A DNA stretch of 64,000 bases from Sphingobium arseniciresistens (GTDB lineage Bacteria; Pseudomonadota; Alphaproteobacteria; Sphingomonadales; Sphingomonadaceae), in assembly GCA_029167225.1 (NCBI GenBank), contig JARFNK010000023.1, positions 25,880 through 89,879 on the forward strand, in the 5' to 3' direction. How positions within the stretch are numbered: the first letter of the stretch is position 1; every line of letters starts with the position of its first letter. The translations under genes were made by a program, and so were the position numbers. Below the pieces are notes generated by a model. The model saw nothing but the letters and a program-made list of their open reading frames with translations, was not told the DNA's origin and searched no databases. Positions 17,355-25,770 of the stretch are shown one piece after another.

Positions 17355-17397
17355 CTAAGCTAGGTTGACATTGAGTCTGAAATAGCTAAGCTAGGTT
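17355..17397 (+). promoter_or_regulatory. Direct-repeat operator around a candidate promoter
   Basis: CTAAGCTAGGTT occurs twice, at 17355-17366 and 17386-17397, 31 bases apart (about three helical turns). A TTGACA box at 17365-17370 overlaps the end of the first copy, and a weak -10 (TAAGCT, 17387-17392) lies in the second at 16-base spacing. The arrangement would let a regulator sit across the promoter of the small exported protein. Confidence 0.5.
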
Positions 17398-17443
17398 AGT
17401 GTTATGAGATTCTCTCGCTAATCCCAGTTTCGAATGAGGTTTG

Positions 17444-17752
17444 ATGATGATCCGCTTTGCAAAAATTGCCCTTCCGCTTTCGCTGCTGGGCGCTGCCATT
17501 CTTCCGCAGATGGCGTCCGCCGATGACGCCGTGCAGATCGCTTCGGCGACCAGCGCGGCCGATTTCAAGGGCAAGATGCTCTATGGCCCGACCGGCGAGC
17601 GCCTCGCCGCGGTCTATCGCGTGAGTCAGGATGGCGCCGCGCAGATCATCCTGAACGGCAAGATGATCAGCGTTCCCGCGTCGACGCTGACGGCCGCTGA
17701 TGGCAAGTTGGCGACGAGCCTTTCCAAGCGCGACCTTCTGACGTCGCGCTGA
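17444..17752 (+). CDS. Small exported protein of unknown function
   Basis: This protein of about 102 residues has an N-terminal signal peptide (positively charged start, hydrophobic core ALPLSLLGAAILP, then an ASA-type cleavage site near residue 25). The mature part of about 75 residues is soluble and contains GKMLYGPTGERLAAVYRV, vaguely PRC-barrel-like. I do not recognise a function; similar short periplasmic proteins are common in sphingomonads. Either ATG at 17444 or 17447 could be used, since GAGG lies just upstream. It has its own promoter-like repeats and a strong terminator, so it is probably a monocistronic, abundantly made protein. Confidence 0.8.
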   Translation: MMIRFAKIALPLSLLGAAILPQMASADDAVQIASATSAADFKGKMLYGPTGERLAAVYRVSQDGAAQIILNGKMISVPASTLTAADGKLATSLSKRDLLTSR

Positions 17753-18068
17753 AAAAGCGTACCTGACGGCGCGGCCTCCCTCCCCGGAGCGCCCGTTGGG
17801 AAGAATAGGGCTGTCTCGGAAGGGGCAGCCCTTTTTGTGTGCGTGGTGAGTGTGGACCTTGTCCCACGGATCGGAGAGGTCACCCGGCGCGCTTTCGTAG
17901 CTCCAGCAGGCTTTACCCGCTCGCCGGTCGTAGACACTCGATCAAAAATCCGATCCGCTGCTGCGCGATCGAGTGCTGCTCGATATTGCTGGTTTGAGTG
18001 GCATCACGCGCCGATCGTTGATTGCCCGGCGATGATTTCCTGATCGTGGTGAGTCCAGCCTGGAACGG
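17753..18068. other. 316-base gene-free stretch
   Basis: After the terminator at 17807-17836 nothing coding is recognised. An inverted repeat ACTCGATC...GATCGAGT (17936-17943 and 17967-17974, 23-base spacer) lies in the middle. A 68-codon open frame at 17837-18043 has no ribosome site or family look and is not called. Confidence 0.5.
17807..17836 (+). terminator. Rho-independent terminator
   Basis: AGGGCTG (17807-17813) pairs with CAGCCCT (17826-17832) and is followed by a T run. It ends the transcript of the small exported protein. Confidence 0.75.
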
Positions 18069-18557
18069 CTACTGTGCCGGTGGCTCGCTACCTGCGGCTT
18101 TGCCGATATTTTCCGAGATCATGTCGAGCAGGGTGTTGAAGCGGGTGAGGTCGTCAAACTTAAACCCTGCGAAAGCCACCTCTTCATTCGCGCGGGCGAT
18201 GCCAGCCAGCTTCGACGTGATCTTCTGGCCGGTTTCGGTGAGGTAGACCGCGTGCGCGCGGCGATCGTCATCCTTCTGGCGACGTTCCACCAGGCCATCG
18301 GCGCACAGGCGATCGATCATTCGTCCCGCGGATGCCTCCGCGACCTCCAGAAGATTGGCGATCGTGCGCTGGGTGGCGCCCGGATGCCGGGCAACCACGG
18401 CGATGACGGTCCATTGCGAGCGGGTGACGCCCAGCCGGACGACGCTCTGGTCGAAATGCGCACGGAGCTGCCGTGCGATCACCGAGAGTTTCAGTGACGC
18501 ATTGCGCATCAGGTCCGTTGATGTTTCGACCGCCGGTGCTTCGTGTAATTTATGCAT
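18069..18557 (-). CDS. MarR family transcriptional regulator
   Basis: This winged-helix regulator is 162 residues long from the ATG at 18557. The recognition region VTRSQWTVIAVVARHPG...IANLLEVAEASAGRMIDRL and the wing VERRQKDDDRRAHAVYLTETG are diagnostic of MarR. The frame is also open to a GTG at 18650 that overlaps the thiolase stop by 8 bases (GTGCGTGA), which would give 193 residues and translational coupling; the extra residues lack family similarity, so the shorter form is listed. Either way it is co-transcribed with the thiolase, which it may regulate in response to an aromatic or acyl ligand. Confidence 0.88.
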   Translation of the reverse strand: MHKLHEAPAVETSTDLMRNASLKLSVIARQLRAHFDQSVVRLGVTRSQWTVIAVVARHPGATQRTIANLLEVAEASAGRMIDRLCADGLVERRQKDDDRRAHAVYLTETGQKITSKLAGIARANEEVAFAGFKFDDLTRFNTLLDMISENIGKAAGSEPPAQ

Positions 18558-18642
18558 CGTCGCAGCAGCATAGCGCCATTGCGGCGAAACGAAAGCAGCG
18601 TCGTTCTGTTGTTCCTCCTGCGACACGTTTATATTGTGCCGT

Positions 18643-19899
18643 TCACGCACGTTCGATGATGATCGCCGGAGCCATACCCCCCGCCGCGCACATCGTGATC
18701 AGCGCATAGCGACCGCCGATCCGCTCCAGTTCATCAAGCGCCGTACCGATCAGGACGGCCCCGGTGGCGCCGATCGGATGGCCCAGCGCGATCGCACCGC
18801 CATTGGGGTTGAGCCGGGCGCGGTCGATCTCCATGTCGCGAATGAACTTCTCGGTGACGACCGCAAAGGCTTCGTTGACTTCAAAGACGTCGATATCATC
18901 CTTGGTCAGGCCGGCCTTCGCCAAAACCTTGCGTGCGGCAGGAACGGGCGCGTTGAGCATGAGCGTCGGGCAATCGCCGACATTGGCGGTGGCGACGACA
19001 CGGGCGCGGGGCTTCAGGCCACTTCTGAGGGCATAGCCTTCCGACGCCAGCAGCAGCGCGGCGGCGCCATCGACCACGCCGGAAGATGTGCCGGCATGAT
19101 GTAGCGGTTCGATCTGGAGGTCGGGATATTTCTGGTTGATGAGCTGGCGGAAGGTCGGGCCTTCCGGGCGCGAGGGCATGTCGAAAAATGCCGCGAAGGC
19201 CGGCTTGAGCTGTGCCAGCTGCTCGGCGGTGGTGTCCGGGCGCGGATATTCCTCATGATCCAGGATCACTGCGCCATCGTCGCCGATGACGGGCACGGTC
19301 GATCGGGCAAAGCGGCCTTCGCGCAGCGCGATGGCGGCGCGGCGCTGGCTTTCGGCGCCAAAGGCGTCGAGCTGTTCGCGGGTGATGCCTTCCATAGCGG
19401 CGATGGCGTCGGCGCTCACGCCTTGGTTCGACTGGGGATGCTTTGCCTGAAGGCGCATGTTGCCCGTGCCGAGGCCGCCCGCCGACTTGACGCCGGCCTC
19501 GCGCAGGGACTGGCCGTACCAGTTGACGTGAGACATCATCTCCGTGCCGCCGGCGACAATAAGATCCTCCATGCCGGCCATGATCTGCCCGGCGGCCAGA
19601 TTGGTGGCGGTCAGGCCGCTGCCGCAGAAGCGATCCAGGGTGACGCCCGAAACCTTGATGTCATAATCAGCGTCGAGGGCCGCCATCCGCCCCATGTCGC
19701 CGCCCTGCAACCCGATCTGCGCGCTGGTGCCCCAGATGACGTCGTCGATCTCGGTCGTGTTGACGCCGTTGCGATCCCTGATCGCGCGCAGCACCGTGGC
19801 GGCAATATGTTGCGGATGCATATGCGACAGAGCGCCCTTGCCCAGTTTGCCAATGCTGCGCGGCGTGCGGACAGCGTCAATGATAAAGGCATCGGCCAA
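18643..19899 (-). CDS. Acetyl-CoA C-acyltransferase (thiolase)
   Basis: This degradative thiolase of 418 residues would cleave 3-ketoacyl-CoA with CoA. All catalytic elements are visible: the nucleophilic cysteine in DRFCGSGL near residue 92, the histidine in NEAFAVV/GHPIGATGA near 370, and the second cysteine in CAAGGMAPA near 400. It contrasts with the cysteine-less thiolase-like protein at 3824. It is followed by the MarR gene in the same operon and is divergent from a transporter. It should carry out the final step of a beta-oxidation cycle of this island. Confidence 0.94.
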   Translation of the reverse strand: MADAFIIDAVRTPRSIGKLGKGALSHMHPQHIAATVLRAIRDRNGVNTTEIDDVIWGTSAQIGLQGGDMGRMAALDADYDIKVSGVTLDRFCGSGLTATNLAAGQIMAGMEDLIVAGGTEMMSHVNWYGQSLREAGVKSAGGLGTGNMRLQAKHPQSNQGVSADAIAAMEGITREQLDAFGAESQRRAAIALREGRFARSTVPVIGDDGAVILDHEEYPRPDTTAEQLAQLKPAFAAFFDMPSRPEGPTFRQLINQKYPDLQIEPLHHAGTSSGVVDGAAALLLASEGYALRSGLKPRARVVATANVGDCPTLMLNAPVPAARKVLAKAGLTKDDIDVFEVNEAFAVVTEKFIRDMEIDRARLNPNGGAIALGHPIGATGAVLIGTALDELERIGGRYALITMCAAGGMAPAIIIERA

Positions 19900-19981
19900 A
19901 GCTCATCTCCTGGTCATATACGCATATGGTACGTTTGCTTCGGCTATCGCATGGAAGCGCTTTGGCACGCCACCGCCAACC

Positions 19982-19999
19982 CAATCGCGCAGGCGATTG
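19982..19999. promoter_or_regulatory. Palindromic operator candidate CAATCGC-N4-GCGATTG
   Basis: A perfect 7+7 inverted repeat with a GCAG centre lies in the 189-base divergent region between the thiolase and transporter genes. The same half-sites recur at 28695-28701 and 28716-28722 upstream of another transporter, with a spacer exactly 10 bases longer. Confidence 0.5.
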
Positions 20000-20088
20000 A
20001 TGTTCCTTCCGGCGTTTCACTGGCCGCTCCTGTGGTAACAGCGCTGGAGAGCCGCGACAGCGCGAGCGGCCGACAAGGAGGGGCGCAT

Positions 20089-21759
20089 ATGGCAGCGACG
20101 AGCGCCGGCAAGGGTGCGGGGCAGGGCGGTACATTCGCGCCGCTGCGGGAACCGGTATTCCGGCGGATCTGGACGGCGAGCGTCCTTTCCAATTTCGGGC
20201 AGCTCATCCTGGGGGTCGGCGCTGCGTGGGAGATGACGCGGCTGACCCCGTCGGCAAGCATGGTCGCGCTGGTCCAGACCGCACTCATGTTTCCGCTCAT
20301 GCTGGTCGCGGTCCCGGCGGGCGCGGTGGCCGACATGTTCGACCGGCGAAAGATCGCGATGACCGGCCTGGCCTTCTCGATGGTCTGTGCCGCGATCCTC
20401 ACGCTGCTGGCCTGGTCCGGCTATACTTCGCCGTGGATGCTGCTGTTGTTCTGCGCTCTGATCGGCGCGGGCGTAGCGCTCTATTCGCCGGCCTGGCAGG
20501 CGTCGATCAGCGAGCAGGTCGGGCCGGAACTGCTGCCGCCCGCCGTCGCGCTGGGCACGATCAGCTATAATGTCGCACGCAGCTTCGGGCCGGCGCTGGG
20601 CGGATTGATCGTCCTTGCAGCGGGCGCGCAGGCTGCCTTTGCGGTCAATGCGGTCTGTTACCTGCCGCTGTTCTTCGCCTTCTTCCTGTGGCGGCGCAGG
20701 CATGTCCCCTCACGGCTTCCGCCCGAGCAGATACACCGCGCGATCGTTTCCGGCGCGCGCTACGCCTTTCACGCCGGGGCGATCCGCACGGTGCTGCTGC
20801 GCGCTTTCCTCTTCGGCCTTTCGGGGGCTTCCGCCTCCGCGCTCGCGCCTCTGGTGGCAAGGAACCTGCTGGGCGGCGACGCCAGCATCTATGGCATATT
20901 GCTGGGTGCAAGCGGTGTCGGTGCGGTCGGGGGCGCGCTGCTGGTCGGACCGGCGCGCGAGCGGTTCGGCACGCGGGCGACGACCGGCGCAATGGCCGTG
21001 ATCGGCGGGCTGGCCCTTGTTCTCGTCGGCTTCAGTCGCTCCGTGCCACTGACCTGCTTTGCGCTGCTGATTGCAGGCGGCGCCAACATTCTGACCATCG
21101 CGTTGTTCAATGTCTCCGTGCAGTTGGCCGCACCGCGCTGGGTGACGGCGCGCGCGGTCTCGCTCTTCTCGTCGGCGCTCACCGGCGGCATCGCGCTGGG
21201 CGCGTGGATCTGGGGCACGGTCGCCAATGACTGGTCGGTCGACGTTGCGCTCTATGCCTCCGGCGTGGCACTGGCATGCATGCCGCTATTGGGTTTCTTC
21301 CTGCCGCTGCCCGATGCCAGCGAAGCGGATGTCGAACCGTTCGAGCTGCACAATGAGCCTGAGGTCGGGATGGCGCTCACGCGTCGGTCCGGACCCGTCA
21401 TCATCGAGATCGACTATGATGTCGACCCCGATCAGGCGCGGGAATTTTACGCCGTCATGCTCAAGGTGCAGCGCACGAGGCTGCGCAACGGCGGGTTCAA
21501 CTGGTCGATTTCGCGCGACATCGCCGACCCGGCCCTGTGGACGGAGCGCTATCAATGTCCGACCTGGGGCGATTATCTCCACATGCGCGAGCGCTTTACG
21601 CAGGCTGACAAGGCCGCGCAGGTGGATGCCCGTGCCTTTGATCGCAAGGCGGATCAGGTGCGCGTGCGCCGGCTGCTCGAACGACCTTTCGGCTCGGTCC
21701 GCTGGCGAGCGGATTCGCCCGACCCCCGGCAGGATGGGATGGGCTATATCGGCCCCTGA
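20089..21759 (+). CDS. MFS transporter, EntS/DUF894 type with C-terminal soluble domain
   Basis: This major facilitator protein of 556 residues has about 12 hydrophobic segments in residues 30-405 and a soluble tail of about 130 residues. The PAGAVADMFDRRKIAM loop is the MFS motif A. The tail, with EIDYDVDPDQAREFYAVM and WGDYLHMRERFT, is the usual extra domain of the MFS_3 group and may be regulatory. The ATG at 20089 follows AAGGAGGGGC; an open frame running in from the left belongs to the antisense of the thiolase. It could import substrate or export intermediates. It is followed by the DapB-like reductase gene. Confidence 0.9.
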   Translation: MAATSAGKGAGQGGTFAPLREPVFRRIWTASVLSNFGQLILGVGAAWEMTRLTPSASMVALVQTALMFPLMLVAVPAGAVADMFDRRKIAMTGLAFSMVCAAILTLLAWSGYTSPWMLLLFCALIGAGVALYSPAWQASISEQVGPELLPPAVALGTISYNVARSFGPALGGLIVLAAGAQAAFAVNAVCYLPLFFAFFLWRRRHVPSRLPPEQIHRAIVSGARYAFHAGAIRTVLLRAFLFGLSGASASALAPLVARNLLGGDASIYGILLGASGVGAVGGALLVGPARERFGTRATTGAMAVIGGLALVLVGFSRSVPLTCFALLIAGGANILTIALFNVSVQLAAPRWVTARAVSLFSSALTGGIALGAWIWGTVANDWSVDVALYASGVALACMPLLGFFLPLPDASEADVEPFELHNEPEVGMALTRRSGPVIIEIDYDVDPDQAREFYAVMLKVQRTRLRNGGFNWSISRDIADPALWTERYQCPTWGDYLHMRERFTQADKAAQVDARAFDRKADQVRVRRLLERPFGSVRWRADSPDPRQDGMGYIGP

Positions 21760-21856
21760 CTCTGGGCCGCGGTGCCGCCTGGCAAGATCGGGAAGTGGAA
21801 CGCGCCCAATGACGTTTAGCGCCCGGAGGACTGATGATGAGGAGGAGAGGTGCGAG

Positions 21857-22897
21857 ATGGCGAACGGCAAGACATACAGGGTCATCCAGTGGGCAACGGG
21901 CAATATCGGAGCCCGCGCCCTGCGCGCGGTGATCGAGCATCCCCGGCTGGAACTGGCCGGCCTGTGGGTGAGCTCGCAGGAGAAGGTCGGGCGGGACGCG
22001 GGCGAACTGGCGGGGATCGCGCCCTGCGGCGTCCAGGCCACCAATTCCGTCGATGCCCTGATCGCCACGCCGGCGGATTGCGTGCTCTACATGCGCCAGG
22101 GCACGGACATCGACGAACTCTGCCGGCTGCTGGCTTCGGGCAAGAATGTCGTGACCACGCGGGGCGACTTCCACCATCCCCCGTTCATGGATCCGGACAT
22201 CCGGGCGCGCATCGAGCAGGCGTGCGAGCAGGGCAACAGCGCGATCTACAGCACCGGCTCCAGTCCGGGCTTCGTCACGGAGGCGCTGCCGATTGTGCTG
22301 CTGTCGCTCTCCCGCCGGCATGATTGCCTGACGATCGACGAATATGCCGACATGGAGAGCCGCAATTCGCCGGACCTGCTGTTCAACATCATGGGCTATG
22401 GCGTCGCCCCCAGGGCGTTCGATCCGCGCCAGATCGAGCATGTGAAGGGGGACTTTGCCGGCTCGCTCGCCCAGATCGCCGACGCGACCGGACTGAGGGT
22501 CGATCGTTGGGATGCGGTGGGGGAAATGTCTGCCGCCACGCAGGATGTTACCATCGCCGCCGGTACGATCCCCACCGGCACGGTCGCCGCGCAGCGCATC
22601 ACGATCACGGGTTATGACAGGGAGAAGCCGGTGCTGCGCTTCCGCGCCAACTGGTACTGCTCGCGCGACATCGAGAACCCGGAATGGGAATTGCGGGAAT
22701 CGGGCTGGCGCATCCGGGTGGAAGGCGACACGCCGCTGGACGTTGCGATCACCTTTCCCGTGAAGCCGGAAGACTATGCGGCGTTCACGCCGGGCCTGAC
22801 GGCACATCGCGCCGTCAATGCGGTGCCTGCGGTGTGCGCGGCGCCGGCAGGCATTCGCACCACGGCCGATCTGCCCCAGATCATTGCTCAGTTCTGA
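21857..22897 (+). CDS. Dihydrodipicolinate reductase-like NAD(P)-binding oxidoreductase
   Basis: This protein of 346 residues has an N-terminal Rossmann motif, VIQWATGNIGARALRAV, at about residues 8-24, followed by a DapB-like fold. It resembles the family that includes 2,4-diaminopentanoate dehydrogenase and many uncharacterised reductases in catabolic clusters, so the substrate here is probably a keto or imino compound and not dihydrodipicolinate; this is inference. GGAGGAGAGG precedes the ATG at 21857. It lies 97 bases after the transporter and is convergent with the SDR that ends at 22913. Confidence 0.87.
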   Translation: MANGKTYRVIQWATGNIGARALRAVIEHPRLELAGLWVSSQEKVGRDAGELAGIAPCGVQATNSVDALIATPADCVLYMRQGTDIDELCRLLASGKNVVTTRGDFHHPPFMDPDIRARIEQACEQGNSAIYSTGSSPGFVTEALPIVLLSLSRRHDCLTIDEYADMESRNSPDLLFNIMGYGVAPRAFDPRQIEHVKGDFAGSLAQIADATGLRVDRWDAVGEMSAATQDVTIAAGTIPTGTVAAQRITITGYDREKPVLRFRANWYCSRDIENPEWELRESGWRIRVEGDTPLDVAITFPVKPEDYAAFTPGLTAHRAVNAVPAVCAAPAGIRTTADLPQIIAQF

Positions 22898-22912
22898 AGA
22901 CGAGAGGCGGGC

Positions 22913-23782
22913 TCAGTAGCCCGCCACCATTGCCTCGCTTGTCTCCCACAGGCGCCGGGCGGCCTCGTCGTCCAGCGCTGCGGGGGAGGGGGAGAGCACC
23001 CGCCGCACATGGAAATAGCGGCCGTTGCTAAGCCCCGGCTCCTCATCCGTGGCGAGCCAGACGAGTGTGTCGGCGGCGGCCTCCGGCGAAACGGAGCGAT
23101 CGACGATCGATTCCATATAGGCGCGCATCGGCCCGTCGCAGTGGCTGGCGAAGTTGCTCGCGACCACGCCGGGGTGCATGGCATGGGCGACGATGCCCCT
23201 GGCCGCTGCCCGCCGCGCAAGCTCCCGCGTGAAGAGGATGTTGGCGAGCTTGGCATGGCAATAGGCCGCCCCGCCGACAAAGCCCTGCGCGAAGGTCAGG
23301 TCGTCCCAGTTGATCCCGTCGCAATGTTCGTGGCCGGTCGAGGAGACGGCGACGACACGCACCTTGCCCGGCCCTCGCACGGCTGCCGCAGCCGCCAGAT
23401 TGGGCATGAGCTTTTGCGTGAGCAGGAAGGGCGCCAGATGGTTTGAGGCGAACGTCGCCTCGAACCCCTCGGGCGTGATGACGCGTTCCGCATGGACGCC
23501 GCCCGCATTGTTGAGAAGCGCGTCGATCCTTGGCGCGATCCGGGCGATCTGACCGGCGGCGTGGGCGGTTTCCGACAGCAGGGAAAGGTCCGCGCGGATC
23601 ATGGTGAAGTCGGCGCCCGGCAGCGCGCAAAGCTCCGCTTCGGCGGCAGCGCAACGACCGGCATCCCGACCCACGCCGATGACACGCCATCGCTGCGCAA
23701 TCAGGGCCTTGGCAGCGGCCTTGCCGACGCCGGCGCTTGCGCCGGTGACGACGGCTACCTTGGAAATATTGGATGCGTTCAT
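22913..23782 (-). CDS. Short-chain dehydrogenase/reductase, retinol dehydrogenase-like
   Basis: This SDR of 289 residues has TGASAGVG near residues 14-21, NNAGG near residue 90, and Y-C-H-A-K near residue 180. The long C-terminal part and the NHLAPFLLTQ segment place it with the retinol/protochlorophyllide-type SDRs, which act on bulky hydrophobic alcohols. The ATG at 23782 overlaps the transporter stop by 4 bases (ATGA), so translation is coupled. It is the last gene of the TetR-transporter-SDR operon. Confidence 0.92.
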   Translation of the reverse strand: MNASNISKVAVVTGASAGVGKAAAKALIAQRWRVIGVGRDAGRCAAAEAELCALPGADFTMIRADLSLLSETAHAAGQIARIAPRIDALLNNAGGVHAERVITPEGFEATFASNHLAPFLLTQKLMPNLAAAAAVRGPGKVRVVAVSSTGHEHCDGINWDDLTFAQGFVGGAAYCHAKLANILFTRELARRAAARGIVAHAMHPGVVASNFASHCDGPMRAYMESIVDRSVSPEAAADTLVWLATDEEPGLSNGRYFHVRRVLSPSPAALDDEAARRLWETSEAMVAGY

Positions 23783-25005
23783 GCCGGTACGGCCTCCATG
23801 ATCCGTGGGGTGCGACCGAGCGCCAGAAACAGCGTGGCGCCGACCAGGGTGATGCATGCGCTCAGCATCAGGAACGGGGCATAGGTGCCCCACAGGTTGA
23901 GGATGAGGCTGAGTGTCAGCGCGCCAAGGGCGGCGCCCCCGGCGATCGCCGCGCCCACGAAGCCCATGACCAGGCTGAAGACGCCAAGGCCGAAGCGGCG
24001 CGAGACCAGATAGGCGGCGATGTCGCCCTCCGCTCCCTGCGCGAGGCCCATGAGCGCAACGGACAGCGCGAGGATCACCGTGGCATCCAGCGGGGATGCC
24101 ATCAGCGCCATGCCGATGGCCGGCATCCCCAGCGCCAGCGCGGCGACATGATGGGGCTGCATCCGGTCGAGCGACAGGCCGCAGGCGAATCGGCCCGTCA
24201 GCACGCCGATGGCATAGGCTGAAATCAGCCATGTCGCGGTTTGCGACTGTGCCCCGCTGTCCATCAGCACGAGCTTCATCTGCGCGGAGACAAGACCTTG
24301 CGGGAAGTTCACCGCGACCATGCCGACGATCAGAACCCAGAAGGCCGGGTTGCGCAGGATCGCGCGATATCGCGACGGCTGGCCGTCGTTCGCCGCGCTG
24401 TCCTGATGCGCGTCATGCATCCCGACATGGGGCGGCGTCAGCAGGACCGCGATCAGGCCGAAGACCAGCGTGACGACGCCGAGCAAAAGATAGCCGTGGC
24501 GCCAACCCTCCGCCTCGATGAAGCCGCCCAGCAGCGGCGCAATCACGGCGCCGACAAGCGGTGGCCCCGTCATCACGATGGAGAAGGCCAGGCCGCGCGC
24601 CCGCTCGAAACGTTCGGCCACGATACGGGTGTAGACCGGCGATGTCGTCAGCGTGCCCAGCACGATCTGCAGGATCGCAATGCCGAAAAAGGCGCCGATA
24701 TTCCCCGGTTGGGCAGCAAAGGCGATATAGGCGAGGGGAGCGGAAAGAACCCCGATCGCGGAGATCGTGCGCACGCCGAAGCGGTCGGTCAGATGGCCGG
24801 TGATCGGCTGCGCGATCAGCATCAGCATGCCAAAGCTGCCGAGCAGCGCGAATTGGGATCTGGTCCAGCCGAACTCGCCGATCAGTTTCGGCGCGAACAG
24901 GCTCATCGTATATGCGCTCAGCCCAATGCCGAAGCCAAGGCCGATGGTGGCGGCCAGCAACGGCCGCCAGTGCGTCTGAAACTCGCGCCAATAGCCCGAA
25001 TCCAT
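23779..25005 (-). CDS. MFS transporter
   Basis: This major facilitator superfamily protein of 408 residues has about 12 predicted membrane segments and the motif A loop GHLTDRFGVRTIS near residue 68. It resembles oxalate/formate- or monocarboxylate-type carriers, although the substrate cannot be deduced. GAGGAGGAGAGG lies directly upstream of its ATG. It sits 16 bases after a TetR regulator gene and overlaps the next SDR gene, which suggests a regulated import-and-oxidise unit. Confidence 0.92.
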   Translation of the reverse strand: MDSGYWREFQTHWRPLLAATIGLGFGIGLSAYTMSLFAPKLIGEFGWTRSQFALLGSFGMLMLIAQPITGHLTDRFGVRTISAIGVLSAPLAYIAFAAQPGNIGAFFGIAILQIVLGTLTTSPVYTRIVAERFERARGLAFSIVMTGPPLVGAVIAPLLGGFIEAEGWRHGYLLLGVVTLVFGLIAVLLTPPHVGMHDAHQDSAANDGQPSRYRAILRNPAFWVLIVGMVAVNFPQGLVSAQMKLVLMDSGAQSQTATWLISAYAIGVLTGRFACGLSLDRMQPHHVAALALGMPAIGMALMASPLDATVILALSVALMGLAQGAEGDIAAYLVSRRFGLGVFSLVMGFVGAAIAGGAALGALTLSLILNLWGTYAPFLMLSACITLVGATLFLALGRTPRIMEAVPA

Positions 25006-25021
25006 CCTCTCCTCCTCTATT

Positions 25022-25669
25022 TTATCTTGGCTTTATTCCATTGAGGAAGAGCCGAACCGCGGCGCTCACCCAGTCGTCGATTTCTGTGCTGCTCATCGGA
25101 TTGCCGGAAACCAGCAGGCGAACCGGCCCGCCAACGACCATGCTCATGAAGACATTGGCTGCCATGTCCGGCTGCTCGGCGCAAATCGCTCCCGCGTTAT
25201 CGTGGCGGCGGAACAGGTCGGTGAGGAACGCGATGACCGGCTTCGCGCCCTGTTCGTAGGACATCGAGAAGATCTGCGGAAAACGGTAGGACTCGGTGTT
25301 GATGATCCGCCGCAGGCGGACGCCCTCCGGCCGTGAAAGATCAGCGATACGCATCCGGCCGATCGCGACCAGCGTGGCTTCCAGATCCTCCGTCTCGGCC
25401 GCGCGCAGTTCCTCGACCGACGTTGTGGTCCTGTCGATCGCGCGCTGGACGGTGGCCAGGAACAGGGCCGCCTTGTCCTCATAACGGGCGTAAATGGTGC
25501 GTTTCGTCATGCCCATGGCGGCGGCAACGCCCTCCATGGTCGTCAACTGAAACCCGTTTTCAAGGAACATGTCGAGTGCTGTGTCCAGCAGTTCGGCATG
25601 GCGTGCCTGTGCCTGTTCGCGTGTCGGACGACCGGCGCGGCTTCTGGTGTCTGAAGGGGGTGCTGTCAT
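25022..25669 (-). CDS. TetR/AcrR family transcriptional regulator
   Basis: This regulator has 215 residues, with an N-terminal helix-turn-helix (LDTALDMFLENGFQLTTMEGVAAAMGMTKRTIYARYEDKAALF) and a helical ligand-binding domain. The ATG at 25669 is listed; a GTG at 25675 would add two residues. It is first in an operon with an MFS transporter and an SDR, and it is divergent from the LuxE/LuxC-like genes 95 bases away, so it may control both directions. The short gap contains no strong palindrome that I can see. Confidence 0.92.
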   Translation of the reverse strand: MTAPPSDTRSRAGRPTREQAQARHAELLDTALDMFLENGFQLTTMEGVAAAMGMTKRTIYARYEDKAALFLATVQRAIDRTTTSVEELRAAETEDLEATLVAIGRMRIADLSRPEGVRLRRIINTESYRFPQIFSMSYEQGAKPVIAFLTDLFRRHDNAGAICAEQPDMAANVFMSMVVGGPVRLLVSGNPMSSTEIDDWVSAAVRLFLNGIKPR

Positions 25670-25770
25670 CTCCACATCATTATTGCCCTTGCCGGATTTT
25701 GCGAATCATGCATAATGAAACGTATCAGGTGCTATTAAATGAGACCAGCGGCACTGGCAAGGAGCAGGAT

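Noticed and set aside
17837-18043. 68-codon open frame in the gap before the MarR gene
   Set aside because: No ribosome site, no recognisable family, and it directly follows a terminator.
19255-20088. Apparent 278-residue N-terminal extension of the transporter at 20089
   Set aside because: Antisense to the thiolase and the promoter gap; a clear ribosome site precedes the ATG at 20089.
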